From assembly GCA_016839365.1 (NCBI GenBank), contig JAEOUH010000029.1:1-64000 (forward strand): a DNA stretch of 64,000 nt, in the 5' to 3' direction. This DNA comes from Candidatus Hermodarchaeota archaeon (GTDB lineage: Archaea > Asgardarchaeota > Hermodarchaeia > Hermodarchaeales > Hermodarchaeaceae). Under the pieces are notes generated by a model. It was not told where the DNA came from and did no database searches. It saw only the letters and a program-made list of their open reading frames with translations. The translations under genes and the position numbers were made by a program. Shown here piece by piece: positions 1 through 8,261 of the stretch (positions within the stretch are counted from its first letter, which is position 1; the number at the start of each line of letters is the position of its first letter).

Positions 1-401
1 AGTCGCACCGCATCACCAACATGACCGAAGGTGAATTCATCAGCTCGGACGATAACTCCGAGATTCATTTTTCCTTTAGCTAGTCCGTGAGGTTCCTGAA
101 TGAAGCGGAGGTTCCAGGGGATCTGTTGGATGAATTCGCCATCGTGGACGACGATGGTGCGATGGGTCCATTTGGAGAACTTCTTTGCGACCTCGATGTT
201 TCCGATTAGGAAGGCAACTGGGTTTTGTTCCATGAAGACGTTTATACCACCAATATGATCAGGATGGTTGTGGGTGCAATAGACGATATCGCCTTTTCGA
301 TCGCCTGACCTTTTGTTTTGTGGATCGATAATCAGGGATGAATCCCGGTAGTCAAGAAGAAAGCCCGAGTTGCCGAGATATGTGATGGTCGGTTTTGCCA
401 T
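1..401 (-). CDS. Metallo-beta-lactamase-fold hydrolase (UlaG-like), 3' part cut by window edge
   Basis: The reading frame starts at an ATG at 399-401 with a GAGGT ribosome binding site about 8 bases upstream and runs off the left edge after 133 codons. The N-terminus MAKPTITYLGNSGFLLDY is a typical UlaG/YycJ-like opening. The metal-binding motif THNHPDH (HxHxDH form) lies near residue 50 and a second motif GHVGD, which carries the bridging Asp, near residue 125. These two motifs define a zinc hydrolase of the metallo-beta-lactamase fold. Enzymes of this subgroup hydrolyse varied esters or lactones in the cytosol, so the substrate cannot be named. The missing C-terminus would carry the last His. 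Confidence 0.85.
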   Translation of the reverse strand, partial: MAKPTITYLGNSGFLLDYRDSSLIIDPQNKRSGDRKGDIVYCTHNHPDHIGGINVFMEQNPVAFLIGNIEVAKKFSKWTHRTIVVHDGEFIQQIPWNLRFIQEPHGLAKGKMNLGVIVRADEFTFGHVGDAVR

Positions 402-471
402 TCAAGGATACCTCAAAGTGCACATATGAGCGGGTGGTGGTAATATAATCTTAGCTTTTATTTTGGGGGGA

Positions 472-1284
472 TTAGATTCGGACCCGGCATCCCTTTGTTT
501 TCAATCCTGAAATCCAATCTTTTACCGCTGGTGAATGTATTTCGAATTGATTATATTCGAGTCTGAGAACCTTGAGTGAGTTTATTTGCGTCAGAGTTGA
601 AGGGAGGGTTGTGAGTCGATTAGAATGCAGGGAGAGTAGTTCTAAGTTAACGAGTTGTCCGAGGGTGTCTGGAAGCGTGGTGAGAGAGTTTTCATGAAGA
701 ACAAGTCGTTTTAATTTGGTTAGCTTTCCTATAGAATCGGGGATGGATGAGAGGTGATTGATGGAAGCGATGAAATCCCATAAATTTGTAAGGTTTCCGA
801 TGATATCCGGTAAGGATTCTAAATGGATGTTGAGCAGCCCGAGTCGTTCAAGCGATTGAAGATTTCCAATGCTTTTGGGAAGTGAAGGAGTGAAATTCCG
901 GGAGAGGTCGAAGCGTCGTAGTTGCGAGAGTTCACCGATAGTTTCTGGGAGTTGTGTGATTTGGTTGTTAAAGACATCAAGGTTTTGTAGATTCGTGAGT
1001 TGGCCAATAGTGTGTGGCAGGGTAGTGAGTTTGTTATCCCGAAGGTATAATCGTTCAAGTTGGGTGAGCTCTTGTATGCCTTCTGGGATAATAGTGAGTT
1101 GCTTGTTGTGAAGGCTAAGCCCTGTAACGTGCTGGTTAGCGTGAACAAACCCTGTTCTGTAGAAGGCGATGCCACCAGGAGGAATCGGCTCTCCAATAAC
1201 TTCCTCCAAATCATGGAGGACAGCAGCTTCGGAGACCTTGAGTTGAATCCCCTGATATGTAGTGGTGGCGTTTTTGTATGCCAT
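472..1284 (-). CDS. Leucine-rich repeat protein
   Basis: 270 residues: a 50-residue N-terminal cap, then eight full 23-residue repeats of the form LxxLxLxxNxLxxLPxxIGxLxx and one degenerate C-terminal repeat. The LPxxIG consensus places it with the plant/animal intracellular Ras-group type repeats. There is no signal peptide or membrane helix, so it should act in the cytosol as a binding scaffold. The ATG lies 3 bases downstream of the stop of the methyltransferase-like gene, and its AGGAGGGGGAG ribosome binding site is inside the end of that gene, so the two are translationally coupled. LRR proteins of this type are frequent in Asgard archaea (established), but the partner is unknown. Confidence 0.85.
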   Translation of the reverse strand: MAYKNATTTYQGIQLKVSEAAVLHDLEEVIGEPIPPGGIAFYRTGFVHANQHVTGLSLHNKQLTIIPEGIQELTQLERLYLRDNKLTTLPHTIGQLTNLQNLDVFNNQITQLPETIGELSQLRRFDLSRNFTPSLPKSIGNLQSLERLGLLNIHLESLPDIIGNLTNLWDFIASINHLSSIPDSIGKLTKLKRLVLHENSLTTLPDTLGQLVNLELLSLHSNRLTTLPSTLTQINSLKVLRLEYNQFEIHSPAVKDWISGLKTKGCRVRI

Positions 1285-1287
1285 TCT

Positions 1288-2007
1288 TTAGCTCTCCCCC
1301 TCCTGTCGGGGGTATTGGCGGATCCGTGGAAGGAACCTGCCAGTACGGTTCATGTAGTCACGGTATTGGTCGCCAAATTCGGTAAGGAGCATTTGTTCCT
1401 CTTGTTTGGAAATGGGGTAAAGCAAAAAGCAGACTAAGAGCCCAAAAATGGTGATAAAGAGGTTAGCAGTGAGGAGTACGGTTCCGAGAATGAATAAGAT
1501 GAAGACCGTATACATCGGATGGCGTATACGGGCATATGGGCCTGTATTGATCAGCTGATGTTGGTCTTGGATTTCGAGTTCAGGCGAATAACTACGACCC
1601 AACGTTCGGTGGGTCCAAATGAGGAGGGGGATGGCAACAGCACAGGGTATGACTCCAAACCATCGCAGGAATGAGGGAATGGGGAGAGGAAACCACGGGA
1701 ACCAAGGCGTAACGAACAGGTAGAGAAGATATGCAATCAACATACCTAGGATGCTAATAGCGATCGCGGTATGCGCCACTGAACGGATGGGTTTCGTCTT
1801 GGGTGGCCGATCACTTTGCTCGCGTTTTGCCTTCGCAGCTTTGCGACGATAATAAATCCTGGCAAAGCCGAATACAGCGTACATGAGCACAAAGACAAGG
1901 ATAAACACCAGTTCTTCTGTCACATTCAGCACCACCGATTTGTATACGGTTGAAGTATTTGTATTTGATGATATTTGCCTCTTACTCGTTCTGGGTGCGG
2001 AAAGCAT
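1288..2007 (-). CDS. Isoprenylcysteine carboxyl methyltransferase-like membrane protein
   Basis: 239 residues with about five membrane helices. The C-terminal half has the hallmark of the ICMT/PEMT family: RTLGRSYSPELEI, then GPYARIRHPMYT and a closing EExLLxxFGxxYxxYMxRTGRFLP, which form the SAM and substrate site at the membrane face. ICMT methylates prenylated cysteines in eukaryotes, while prokaryotic relatives methylate lipids or unknown small molecules, so the substrate is open. The stated start is an ATG; a GTG about 27 codons later (just before LNVTEE) is an alternative that would remove a polar, low-complexity leader. It is the first gene of a two-gene unit with the LRR gene. Confidence 0.8.
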   Translation of the reverse strand: MLSAPRTSKRQISSNTNTSTVYKSVVLNVTEELVFILVFVLMYAVFGFARIYYRRKAAKAKREQSDRPPKTKPIRSVAHTAIAISILGMLIAYLLYLFVTPWFPWFPLPIPSFLRWFGVIPCAVAIPLLIWTHRTLGRSYSPELEIQDQHQLINTGPYARIRHPMYTVFILFILGTVLLTANLFITIFGLLVCFLLYPISKQEEQMLLTEFGDQYRDYMNRTGRFLPRIRQYPRQEGES

Positions 2008-2090
2008 TCACGACTAAGTAGGTAATTCATAGCCGCTAACGTAAACGTAAAAACCAAGAGGATGGCGAATTCCACTATTGGTGTGAGATT

Positions 2091-2312
2091 ATGACCACTG
2101 ACTATCGATTTGACGCTCGACTGGACTTGGTCATGAGCCTTGTAGTCTTCTCAGGAGTCGGAATAGCGGTTATTTTACCAAGTATACTTATACTCTTGAG
2201 CACACTTAACGCGATTCCAAATCTGGATCAGTTAGTCATTGTCTGTCAAGTGGGAGGTTGCGTAATGATAGTGATTGGATTCAGCTATTTCATTTGCCGG
2301 AAAGAAATGTGA
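2091..2312 (+). CDS. Small two-helix membrane protein
   Basis: 73 residues starting at an ATG preceded by GGTGTGAG. Two hydrophobic stretches (about residues 13-38 and 46-67) are separated by a short polar loop with NLDQ, and the C-terminus is basic and cytosolic. It lies alone between a divergent methyltransferase-like gene and a convergent membrane gene. I do not recognise the family. Length and ribosome binding site make it a likely real gene, without further support. Confidence 0.5.
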   Translation: MTTDYRFDARLDLVMSLVVFSGVGIAVILPSILILLSTLNAIPNLDQLVIVCQVGGCVMIVIGFSYFICRKEM

Positions 2313-2376
2313 ACCAATCGCTTCCCAGCTTCAAGACCGGAAGAGGTAGGAGAGGAAATTTTGAGTTATTTTAGGT

Positions 2377-2739
2377 TTAAGCGTCTTCATCTGGAGCAAT
2401 GGCACCGCCAATTAGTACGAGGAGTCCAGGTAGCACTCCAGTAAAGATGAGGGCAACGATTCCTGTCATAATGAGTTTCTCTTTGTATTCAGTGGGTGTA
2501 TAACGCCAGCGGAACCAGTAGGTCCCAAATATGAGACCCAGGATGCCCAACACCAAAAGGGGTATTCCTGGGAAAGCGACCCAGACCCAGTCTAGCGGAG
2601 TGCTAATCCCCCCCAGCAAGAGCCCAATGGCAGTACTAATGCTACTCCCAAGACCAACAAGCAGCAATAGAATAGCAAGGATTAACTGAAAAATAGCCCC
2701 CAGCATAATAAGCGTCGTAGTTGTCGATTCGTCCGACAT
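2377..2739 (-). CDS. DUF4064-like membrane protein, short paralogue
   Basis: 120 residues with three to four membrane helices. The order is an N-terminal helix at 8-30, a glycine-rich helix at 32-50, a loop with WVWVAFPG, the motif LGILGLIFGTYWFRWRYTP, then a last helix IVALIFTGVLPGLLVLIGGAI. The same order and closing motif recur in the protein at 18050-18550 (IGLIFGVLWLNWRHFP, FVPGLLVLIAGAL), which carries an extra zinc ribbon. The two are clear paralogues. Function is unknown; members resemble the loosely defined DUF4064 group. The start ATG has an AGGTTTATTTTCTT leader with GGAGG about 9 bases upstream. Confidence 0.7.
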   Translation of the reverse strand: MSDESTTTTLIMLGAIFQLILAILLLLVGLGSSISTAIGLLLGGISTPLDWVWVAFPGIPLLVLGILGLIFGTYWFRWRYTPTEYKEKLIMTGIVALIFTGVLPGLLVLIGGAIAPDEDA

Positions 2740-2835
2740 AAGAAAATAAACCTCCGAACAGGTTCAGGTATTGCGACTGTGCTCTTGTGGAACTAAAAAG
2801 CCTTTTTCAACTCACTGAACGGACTGCAAAATCTC

Positions 2836-3795
2836 TTAGAAATCGTAAAGGCGTTTCCCGTTTTTCCAGTATAAATCCTTCAATACGCGATTGGGGAGAT
2901 TCAGCCCATTGATGAAAGTGCCACCAATGGATTCAGTATCCCTATCGGGGAACGGAAGTGGAGTTTCATGCTCGTTAGTTTCCCACAGGATCCGCTGTGC
3001 GAGTAATCTGGCCTTATAGGGCGACATCGACGGAGAGGTTGCCTGCCTCGATGAAGTATTCAAGGTGCCATCAGTTCCAAAGAGGATTCTTTTCGAAAAG
3101 TGGATGAGAAAATCGCGCGCAGCATCTGGATCTTTACTGAGTTCTCGGGCCATCCACCGTGAGGAGGCGGTATCAACGACGATATTATCATATTTCTCAA
3201 ACCATTCAGCTAGCCGGGGTAGGCGATGGATCTCAGGCTGAGCTGCAAAATGAGCTAGCTGAAATTGCAAATCAGGAAAACTTTGAATCAGAGCTTCTAA
3301 TTCGTCAAGATGTTCTTCCTTGGTTCCGTAAATCTCTGCATTCGAGTATGTGGACGCATAGTAAGTATCTGGGTCTGACATATGCAAGAGTAGCGGAAAT
3401 CCATTCGAGACTAATTGCTCGAATATGGGTTTATAACGTCGGTCAGTGAGTTGAAACACCCCTTCGTAATTCTTAAAATAGTTCCGCCAACCAGGAGCAG
3501 CCCACATTTTTGCTAGCGAGAACCCCTCTTCCCGCATCGTTTCGATTTCGGATAGCACAACCTCGATTTGGGACCCGATGACATATTGAGTGGATAGGTA
3601 CTTCGCGAACACGAATGTATGTGGAAATTCTTGTTCAGTGTAATCACGGATTTCAGAACTGTGGGCTATCACTAATTCGGATTTGACACCCAGTTCTCTC
3701 TGTTCGTCGATATTTTGACGAAGATTTGTAGTTTCCCAAACATGGGTATGCGCGTCGAAAATCGGGCCAGTGTATTTCCAGGTTTGGTTATGCAA
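2836..3795 (-). CDS. Amidohydrolase family protein (amidohydrolase 2 / TIM-barrel metal hydrolase)
   Basis: A cytosolic TIM-barrel hydrolase: FDAHTHVW opens the barrel with the two metal His, a lysine-containing strand SLAKMWAAPGW follows, then LLLHMSD (His), LQFQLAHFAAQPE (His) and the closing FGTDGTLN (catalytic Asp). This set defines the amidohydrolase-2/ACMSD-like branch, which decarboxylates or hydrolyses organic acids. The start is uncertain. The frame is open to a TTG at 3897, but that would overlap the phosphatase remnant. A TTG at 3795 puts the FDAHTH motif close to the N-terminus as in relatives. It is last in a run of minus-strand genes after a cupin. Confidence 0.75.
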   Translation of the reverse strand: MHNQTWKYTGPIFDAHTHVWETTNLRQNIDEQRELGVKSELVIAHSSEIRDYTEQEFPHTFVFAKYLSTQYVIGSQIEVVLSEIETMREEGFSLAKMWAAPGWRNYFKNYEGVFQLTDRRYKPIFEQLVSNGFPLLLHMSDPDTYYASTYSNAEIYGTKEEHLDELEALIQSFPDLQFQLAHFAAQPEIHRLPRLAEWFEKYDNIVVDTASSRWMARELSKDPDAARDFLIHFSKRILFGTDGTLNTSSRQATSPSMSPYKARLLAQRILWETNEHETPLPFPDRDTESIGGTFINGLNLPNRVLKDLYWKNGKRLYDF

Positions 3796-3850
3796 GTGTA
3801 AAATCGCCAAGGAACAGTTCGGGCTGGATGGAAAAGTCTGTTGGCTTGTT

Positions 3851-4105
3851 CTAATCCTTGAGTTTAGGCGTGATTTCTCGTGATTCCAAGCACTCAAGAA
3901 TCTTTTCCCTAATTAGATCGCGAACCTCTCGGAATTTCGCCAACTTCTCCTCATCAGTGCCTTCAAATTCTGCAGGATCTTCAAAGGACCAATCAAGACG
4001 GCTCCCCGACGGGGATTCAATGTAATTAAACAGATACCACTCATATACCTCAGATAACAGGCCAAATACTTTAGGTGTAGAATACTCTTTAATCGCCCCG
4101 TGAAT
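3851..4105 (-). pseudogene. C-terminal remnant of a low-molecular-weight protein tyrosine phosphatase / ArsC-like protein
   Basis: Reading 4105 down to a TAG at 3851-3853 gives 84 open codons without a plausible start (no ATG, GTG or TTG before the conserved part; a TAG at 4106-4108 closes the frame). The second half reads [18 protein letters not shown] followed by [15 protein letters not shown], which matches the C-terminal end of the LMW phosphatase/arsenate reductase family (W-x-DPA...EEK...FRxVRDxI). The N-terminal P-loop CxxNxxRS is missing because the intact cupin gene occupies that place, overlapping 17 bases. I read it as a decayed gene. A translated product from an unusual ATT start is possible but unlikely. 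Confidence 0.5.
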
Positions 4106-4412
4106 CTAGAGCCAATGGTTCGAACATTAGGACATAAGAAGGTTCAAGGCTTTTCGGAGAGTGCTCAACGCCTTTAGGAATGACCGTCATCTTACCTTCG
4201 GTTAATTCAATATCAGACTGTCCCTTGACCCGGATGAGTATCCGCCCTTTTAGCACGAAGAAGAGCTCATCAGCGTTTGAATGCTTGTGCATGGGGAACT
4301 CGCCATCGAACAAAGCGAGTCGGACCACTTGGTCATTGACCCGGGCGATTTCCTTCGGAGCCCAGGGCTGTTGCATCTGACGGACCTGCTCCCAAATATC
4401 GATGATAGCCAT
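4089..4412 (-). CDS. Single-domain cupin protein
   Basis: 107 residues. Cupin motif 1 is [19 protein letters not shown] (two His and a Glu in the HxHxxxxE spacing) and motif 2 is [12 protein letters not shown] with the last His. All four metal ligands are present, so a mononuclear metal site is likely. The ATG follows a near-perfect GAGGAGGTG ribosome binding site by 5 bases. Small cupins like this act as isomerases, sugar-binding or regulatory proteins, and the substrate cannot be told. It overlaps the phosphatase remnant and probably shares a transcript with the amidohydrolase downstream. Confidence 0.85.
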   Translation of the reverse strand: MAIIDIWEQVRQMQQPWAPKEIARVNDQVVRLALFDGEFPMHKHSNADELFFVLKGRILIRVKGQSDIELTEGKMTVIPKGVEHSPKSLEPSYVLMFEPLALDSRGD

Positions 4413-4460
4413 AGAGGCACCTCCTCAAAAGACTAATACAGACTGTGTGGAGTCCATCGT

Positions 4461-4895
4461 TTATGTTCTCTTCGGTTCTGGGCGACTACAAAACGTGATA
4501 AAAGCACCCAATCCACCCAGAATGATGCTGATGAACTGAATTGTCATAAAAGCCCCCCATAATGCGACAACCCCTCCATAAGGCCAGCCTTTTTCAAAAT
4601 AAATCATGACACTACCGCTGTACATCATAATCAATCCGAACACCAAGATGGCATCCAAGATGATGTAATTCCAGATTTGGAACCCCATCCAAGGAGGGAT
4701 AGAGGGAATAAAGACAGTTAGTTGCAGATAGATGGCGTTTCCAATATTCACAGTGGCAAGCAGAGCACCAAAGATGATAAGGGCAAAGGAAAGATAGATT
4801 GAAGTAGAGCGAGAGGTTGAATCGAGGGAAACCGCAGTTGTGGGAACTGATGGTAATTCATTAGAAAAGGGGTTTCCTTTTTTTATTCTCGACAA
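4461..4895 (-). CDS. Four-helix membrane protein of unknown function
   Basis: 144 residues starting from a TTG preceded by GAGGTG about 10 bases upstream. A polar, serine/threonine-rich N-terminus of about 32 residues is followed by four hydrophobic helices (about 33-58, 70-95, 97-112 and 117-137) and a short basic tail. I do not recognise a family. It lies upstream of the cupin gene on the same strand with a 48-base gap. Confidence 0.6.
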   Translation of the reverse strand: MSRIKKGNPFSNELPSVPTTAVSLDSTSRSTSIYLSFALIIFGALLATVNIGNAIYLQLTVFIPSIPPWMGFQIWNYIILDAILVFGLIMMYSGSVMIYFEKGWPYGGVVALWGAFMTIQFISIILGGLGAFITFCSRPEPKRT

Positions 4896-5062
4896 CGGCT
4901 ATTCACCTCGAGATAGAGCCACTATTGTGAACTTAAATCATCGCTTCCCTGCAATCAAAGATGCAATATATAATCGGACAATTCCGAACCAAAGTGTTCT
5001 GAAAAAGAGCGTAGATTCGAGATTTTGTGACTGATTTTTAACTTGTCATTAACCGAGAATAT

Positions 5063-6028
5063 TTGTCAGATTATGAGAGAAGAAGTCGTGAGTGGTTTGA
5101 TGTGCGCTCACAAATATTAGACCAAAATACACAGCTGTCCTTTTCCGTTTTTATCTTCATCTTAATTACCTCTTTACTGATCGTTAATAGCGAACCGAAA
5201 ATTGCCATATCTGCTCAAGATTCCACAGAGTTGTCAGATGTGAAAGTTGCAATTTATAATGGTGGCCACTCGAATGAGAATTTGGCCAGCCGCACAGCCC
5301 TCATTAGCATGTTTGAGTGGCTTAACGCAGATATTACGCTAATTTCACCCGAAGAAATGCTGAACGGCGCCCTTAGCGGGCACTCCATGCTTGTAATGCC
5401 AGGAATCTCTCCATACACCTTACGCGATGAAATGACTAATATTGGATATGATATTATCCGGAATTTCATCGCAAGTGGTGGCGCATATATCGGAATATAC
5501 GGTGGGACATTTTTTGAATGGACTCGTTTTCCCCTCTTCGATGTTGAGTTACAAAGCTATCTCTCGGATCTTCCCTTCGGAAAGAGTCTCGTAACAATAA
5601 ACCTTCATAAAAATGCAACAGGTCCCAATCTTGATGATCTTCAAGACTCATACTCAACACTAAGTTGGACGGGCAGTTATTTTGATGCCCCTGACATGTC
5701 TCACGTCACTACTATTGCCAGTTATGCACAAAATGGACGCCCGTGCATGGTCACCTTCACCTATGGCATGGGAGCTGTATTTCTGTCTAGCCCACATCCA
5801 GAAATTGAAGAAGGAGACAGCCGTGATTTTACAACCTTCCAAGATGAGCTCAATGACCCAGATTCCGAATGGGAATTAATGCAAGTAATCGCTAGTTGGC
5901 TTCTAGCTATTTCAGGAGTTATGCCCATAAACCCGATTCCTGTTATCATAGTCTCATTAGCTGTTGTGGTCTTTGGAGTTATCGCAATTGCCCTTATTGT
6001 GATTTATCGAAAATCACATATTAAATAA
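5063..6028 (+). CDS. Membrane-anchored class I glutamine amidotransferase-fold protein (BPL_N-like), nucleophile Cys replaced
   Basis: 321 residues: N-terminal signal anchor (about 26-45), an outward-facing domain (about 58-280), one C-terminal helix (about 290-314) and a basic tail. The domain has the amidotransferase/DJ-1-like order VAIYNGG..., LVMPGISPY, then the elbow GAYIGIYGGTFF and the His motif SSPHPEIEEG. In biotin-protein-ligase N-terminal domains and amidotransferases the elbow holds a Cys (GICAG); here residue 146 is Tyr. The protein is therefore likely non-catalytic or binding only. It is a tandem paralogue of the next gene. Start uncertain: TTG at 5063 or GTG at 5102. Confidence 0.7.
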   Translation: MSDYERRSREWFDVRSQILDQNTQLSFSVFIFILITSLLIVNSEPKIAISAQDSTELSDVKVAIYNGGHSNENLASRTALISMFEWLNADITLISPEEMLNGALSGHSMLVMPGISPYTLRDEMTNIGYDIIRNFIASGGAYIGIYGGTFFEWTRFPLFDVELQSYLSDLPFGKSLVTINLHKNATGPNLDDLQDSYSTLSWTGSYFDAPDMSHVTTIASYAQNGRPCMVTFTYGMGAVFLSSPHPEIEEGDSRDFTTFQDELNDPDSEWELMQVIASWLLAISGVMPINPIPVIIVSLAVVVFGVIAIALIVIYRKSHIK

Positions 6029-6242
6029 ATTGAACAATGCTCTGCTTTCAAATTACCCAAGGAAAGGATAAGAAATTATAGCCTCTCAGATTTATTGAAC
6101 TATATTGTGCGGAAAAACGCTCTAAAATTTCAAAACCCGCGAGAAATCCTAACCAATCAGCTAACAAGCATATATTGACTAGAAAAGGCGAGTGCTCTCT
6201 CACTATCCTTCCAAACCTAATTTATAATTTAGGGAGACCAAA

Positions 6243-7160
6243 ATGATTAGAGTCAATAGAAAACGAACTCTTGTTCAATGCACAACATTTCTGGTAATTA
6301 GTCTATTTTTTCTGAGTAGCTTTTTACCAATCACACAAATTTCAATAGCAGCCCAAACAGGAACCGATTTAGCAGAAATCCGAGTAGGCATCTATAATGG
6401 AGAACCGGTGCAGAGCGGGTCAGCAACGGCTTTAACCCACATGTTCGAGTGGATGGGATCCACGGTTGTTTCGATTGATGCAGAAGCGATTCGCAACGGA
6501 ACCTTAGATAGTCTTGATTTAGTTGTCTTTGGAGGTGGCTCTCCAAACAATTTCGCATTAGATATTGGTAATGTTGGTATTGAACAACTAAAACAATTTG
6601 TAGCCTGCGGAGGCTCTTACTTCGGTATTTGTGGAGGTGGCATGTTCGCCTCAGATTATCTTGAACTTTGTGTCGGGAGCTGGAGTGCTCATATTCCCGG
6701 AATGGCGGGAGGAGCCTATTTAGCAGAGCTTTCCGTAAATCGTGCTTCAACTGGACCTGACTTGTCAAATGAACCTGAATCGTACTACGTTTATTTCTCC
6801 GATTCCATTTTCTTTGCCCCTGCTAATCCAGTTACAATCATTCGCATCATGTCGTATCCTTCAAATGATGAGGCAGCAATGTTTGTTTCGCGGTATGGAT
6901 CTGGAACTTTGTTTGCGAGTGGTCCCCATGCGGAATACGAAGAGGGTAGTAATCGTGATGGCCTCACGACATATGACTTTCTAAATGATCCTGATTCCGA
7001 ATGGGATATCTTAGAAAAAGTTACTCAATGGTTAATCGACGAATCAGGTACAACAAGTAACCCAGATCCTTTTGCAGGTGTTGGGGCAATCATCCTAGGC
7101 GTGAGTTTGTTAATACTAATCGTGGTATTCAGTGTTGCCTTTTACTTCAAGCGAAAGTAA
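6243..7160 (+). CDS. Membrane-anchored class I glutamine amidotransferase-fold protein (BPL_N-like), nucleophile intact
   Basis: 305 residues with signal peptide (about 12-37, cut probable after AAQ), an extracellular domain and a C-terminal helix at about 276-300 with a KRK stop-transfer. The nucleophile elbow GSYFGICGGG carries Cys130 and the His motif is ASGPHAEYEEG. It also shares RVGIYNG, FEW and LNDPDSEWD with its upstream paralogue at 5063-6028. The fold is that of the biotin-protein-ligase N-terminal/amidotransferase superfamily. Surface location rules out an ordinary cytosolic synthetase partner, so a peptidase- or amidase-like role outside the cell is one inference. The ATG follows AGGGAG. 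A TATA-like GCATATATTG lies about 70 bases upstream. Confidence 0.75.
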   Translation: MIRVNRKRTLVQCTTFLVISLFFLSSFLPITQISIAAQTGTDLAEIRVGIYNGEPVQSGSATALTHMFEWMGSTVVSIDAEAIRNGTLDSLDLVVFGGGSPNNFALDIGNVGIEQLKQFVACGGSYFGICGGGMFASDYLELCVGSWSAHIPGMAGGAYLAELSVNRASTGPDLSNEPESYYVYFSDSIFFAPANPVTIIRIMSYPSNDEAAMFVSRYGSGTLFASGPHAEYEEGSNRDGLTTYDFLNDPDSEWDILEKVTQWLIDESGTTSNPDPFAGVGAIILGVSLLILIVVFSVAFYFKRK

Positions 7161-7181
7161 CTACTGCCAAGATATTACATG

Positions 7182-7238
7182 AAATCACAGCGAGTAGCAT
7201 AACATGACAAATGCTGTTAGTGCTACTCTTTGTGATTT
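7182..7238. terminator. Long near-perfect inverted repeat / hairpin
   Basis: Arms AAATCACA (7182-7189) and GAGTAGCA (7192-7199) pair with TGCTACTC (7221-7228) and TGTGATTT (7231-7238). Inside, TAACA (7200-7204) pairs with TGTTA (7215-7219). Only the GC/TT pair at 7190-7191/7229-7230 and a bulged G at 7220 break a 21-pair stem with a 10-base loop. It starts 21 bases after the stop of the amidotransferase-fold gene. It could end transcription or stabilise the mRNA 3' end. Confidence 0.6.
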
Positions 7239-7331
7239 TCCGTAAAAATAAGGTATACTGATTGATTTTAAATTTTCAAAGTCGAGTGTAATTATTTGGC
7301 AGATTTGCCGACTTGTTTTGAAATTTCAGCC

Positions 7332-8150
7332 CTAATCTGGTCCTTTATAGTATTGGATGAGATTGGATTTCTTGAGATAGGGAATGAGGATTAATCCGAC
7401 AACAACCACAATTGCAACTATGATAGCAGAGTACAAGATGATGGGAATGGCGAACCATTTCACGCCGATACCGGCTCCCGCCCAGAGAATAACCAGGGCA
7501 AAACCGTAATCCCGTCGAAGATAAATCATAAGCAAGGTGAGGATGAGGGCAACGAAGAGCATGGCTGCAGTGGCTAAGTGCTGGGTTTCTGCTGGGATGG
7601 CAGGCACCAGAATGTTGATGGAAGAGGCGACTGCAGCGATGGTTGCTACAGAGATCCAGCCGAGATAGACACTGAAGTGTAGGTGGACGGCGAGTTTCTC
7701 ATTACGTGGAACTGATGAAATTCCAACACCTAATCGCAGATATGCAAAGAGTAACATTAGAAAGACAAAGAGAAGAAGAACTAGAGAAACTAAGAAGAAA
7801 GGTGGATTAGCGACCATCCCTGCGTAGGAGTAGTGGAAAACGAAGATCCAGACCATATTTGCTAGACCTGCGAGGAAATAGAAGAAGCCAATCTTACCTA
7901 GATAACCTTCATTTCGTTGGCTTTTTCGGGCTTGGTAAATCATGAAGATAATCGCTTGGATATAAATGATGAACCATATGGAAAAGACGTAACCGGCTGG
8001 TGTAAAGAAGTTCGGATAGGCATCAGAGACCGCCCCCGTATTTACGCCAAAGAGGGGAAGTGCGTTTGCCAGAATGTTGACGATGATCACTGAGATAACG
8101 GTGATGATATTCAGGACCTGAAAAAGGAGATAGGATTTTTTCTCGGTCAT
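7332..8150 (-). CDS. TspO/MBR-related tryptophan-rich sensory protein-like membrane protein
   Basis: 272 residues with eight or so hydrophobic helices, longer than the classical five-helix TspO. The opening after helix 1 reads NFFTPAGYVFSIWFIIYI, the signature of this family, where TspO proteins bind porphyrins or cholesterol-like ligands in the membrane. The second half (IPAETQHLATAAMLF..., WAGAGIGVKW) follows the pattern of the longer TspO-related tryptophan-rich proteins of archaea and eukaryotes. The start ATG is at 8148-8150. It lies divergent from the broken SCP2-cupin gene. Ligand unknown. Confidence 0.75.
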   Translation of the reverse strand: MTEKKSYLLFQVLNIITVISVIIVNILANALPLFGVNTGAVSDAYPNFFTPAGYVFSIWFIIYIQAIIFMIYQARKSQRNEGYLGKIGFFYFLAGLANMVWIFVFHYSYAGMVANPPFFLVSLVLLLFVFLMLLFAYLRLGVGISSVPRNEKLAVHLHFSVYLGWISVATIAAVASSINILVPAIPAETQHLATAAMLFVALILTLLMIYLRRDYGFALVILWAGAGIGVKWFAIPIILYSAIIVAIVVVVGLILIPYLKKSNLIQYYKGPD

Positions 8151-8261
8151 ACAGTGCGCTGCAACGTATGACCTTAAAATTGTCTAGGTTTTGCCTATTT
8201 TTTGTGAAGAACCTTTTTGCCAAGTTCCAGATTGTGTAATATCAATCGATTGGTGATCTCG

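Noticed and set aside
819-1437. Several long open frames inside and opposite the LRR gene
   Set aside because: They come from the 23-residue repeat structure of the LRR gene on the minus strand, have no ribosome binding sites and no recognisable domains.
6216-6233. Near-palindrome CCTAATTTATAATTTAGG read as a promoter
   Set aside because: It is only about 10 bases from the ATG, too close for a TATA box with a transcription start upstream; the GCATATATTG farther upstream fits better.
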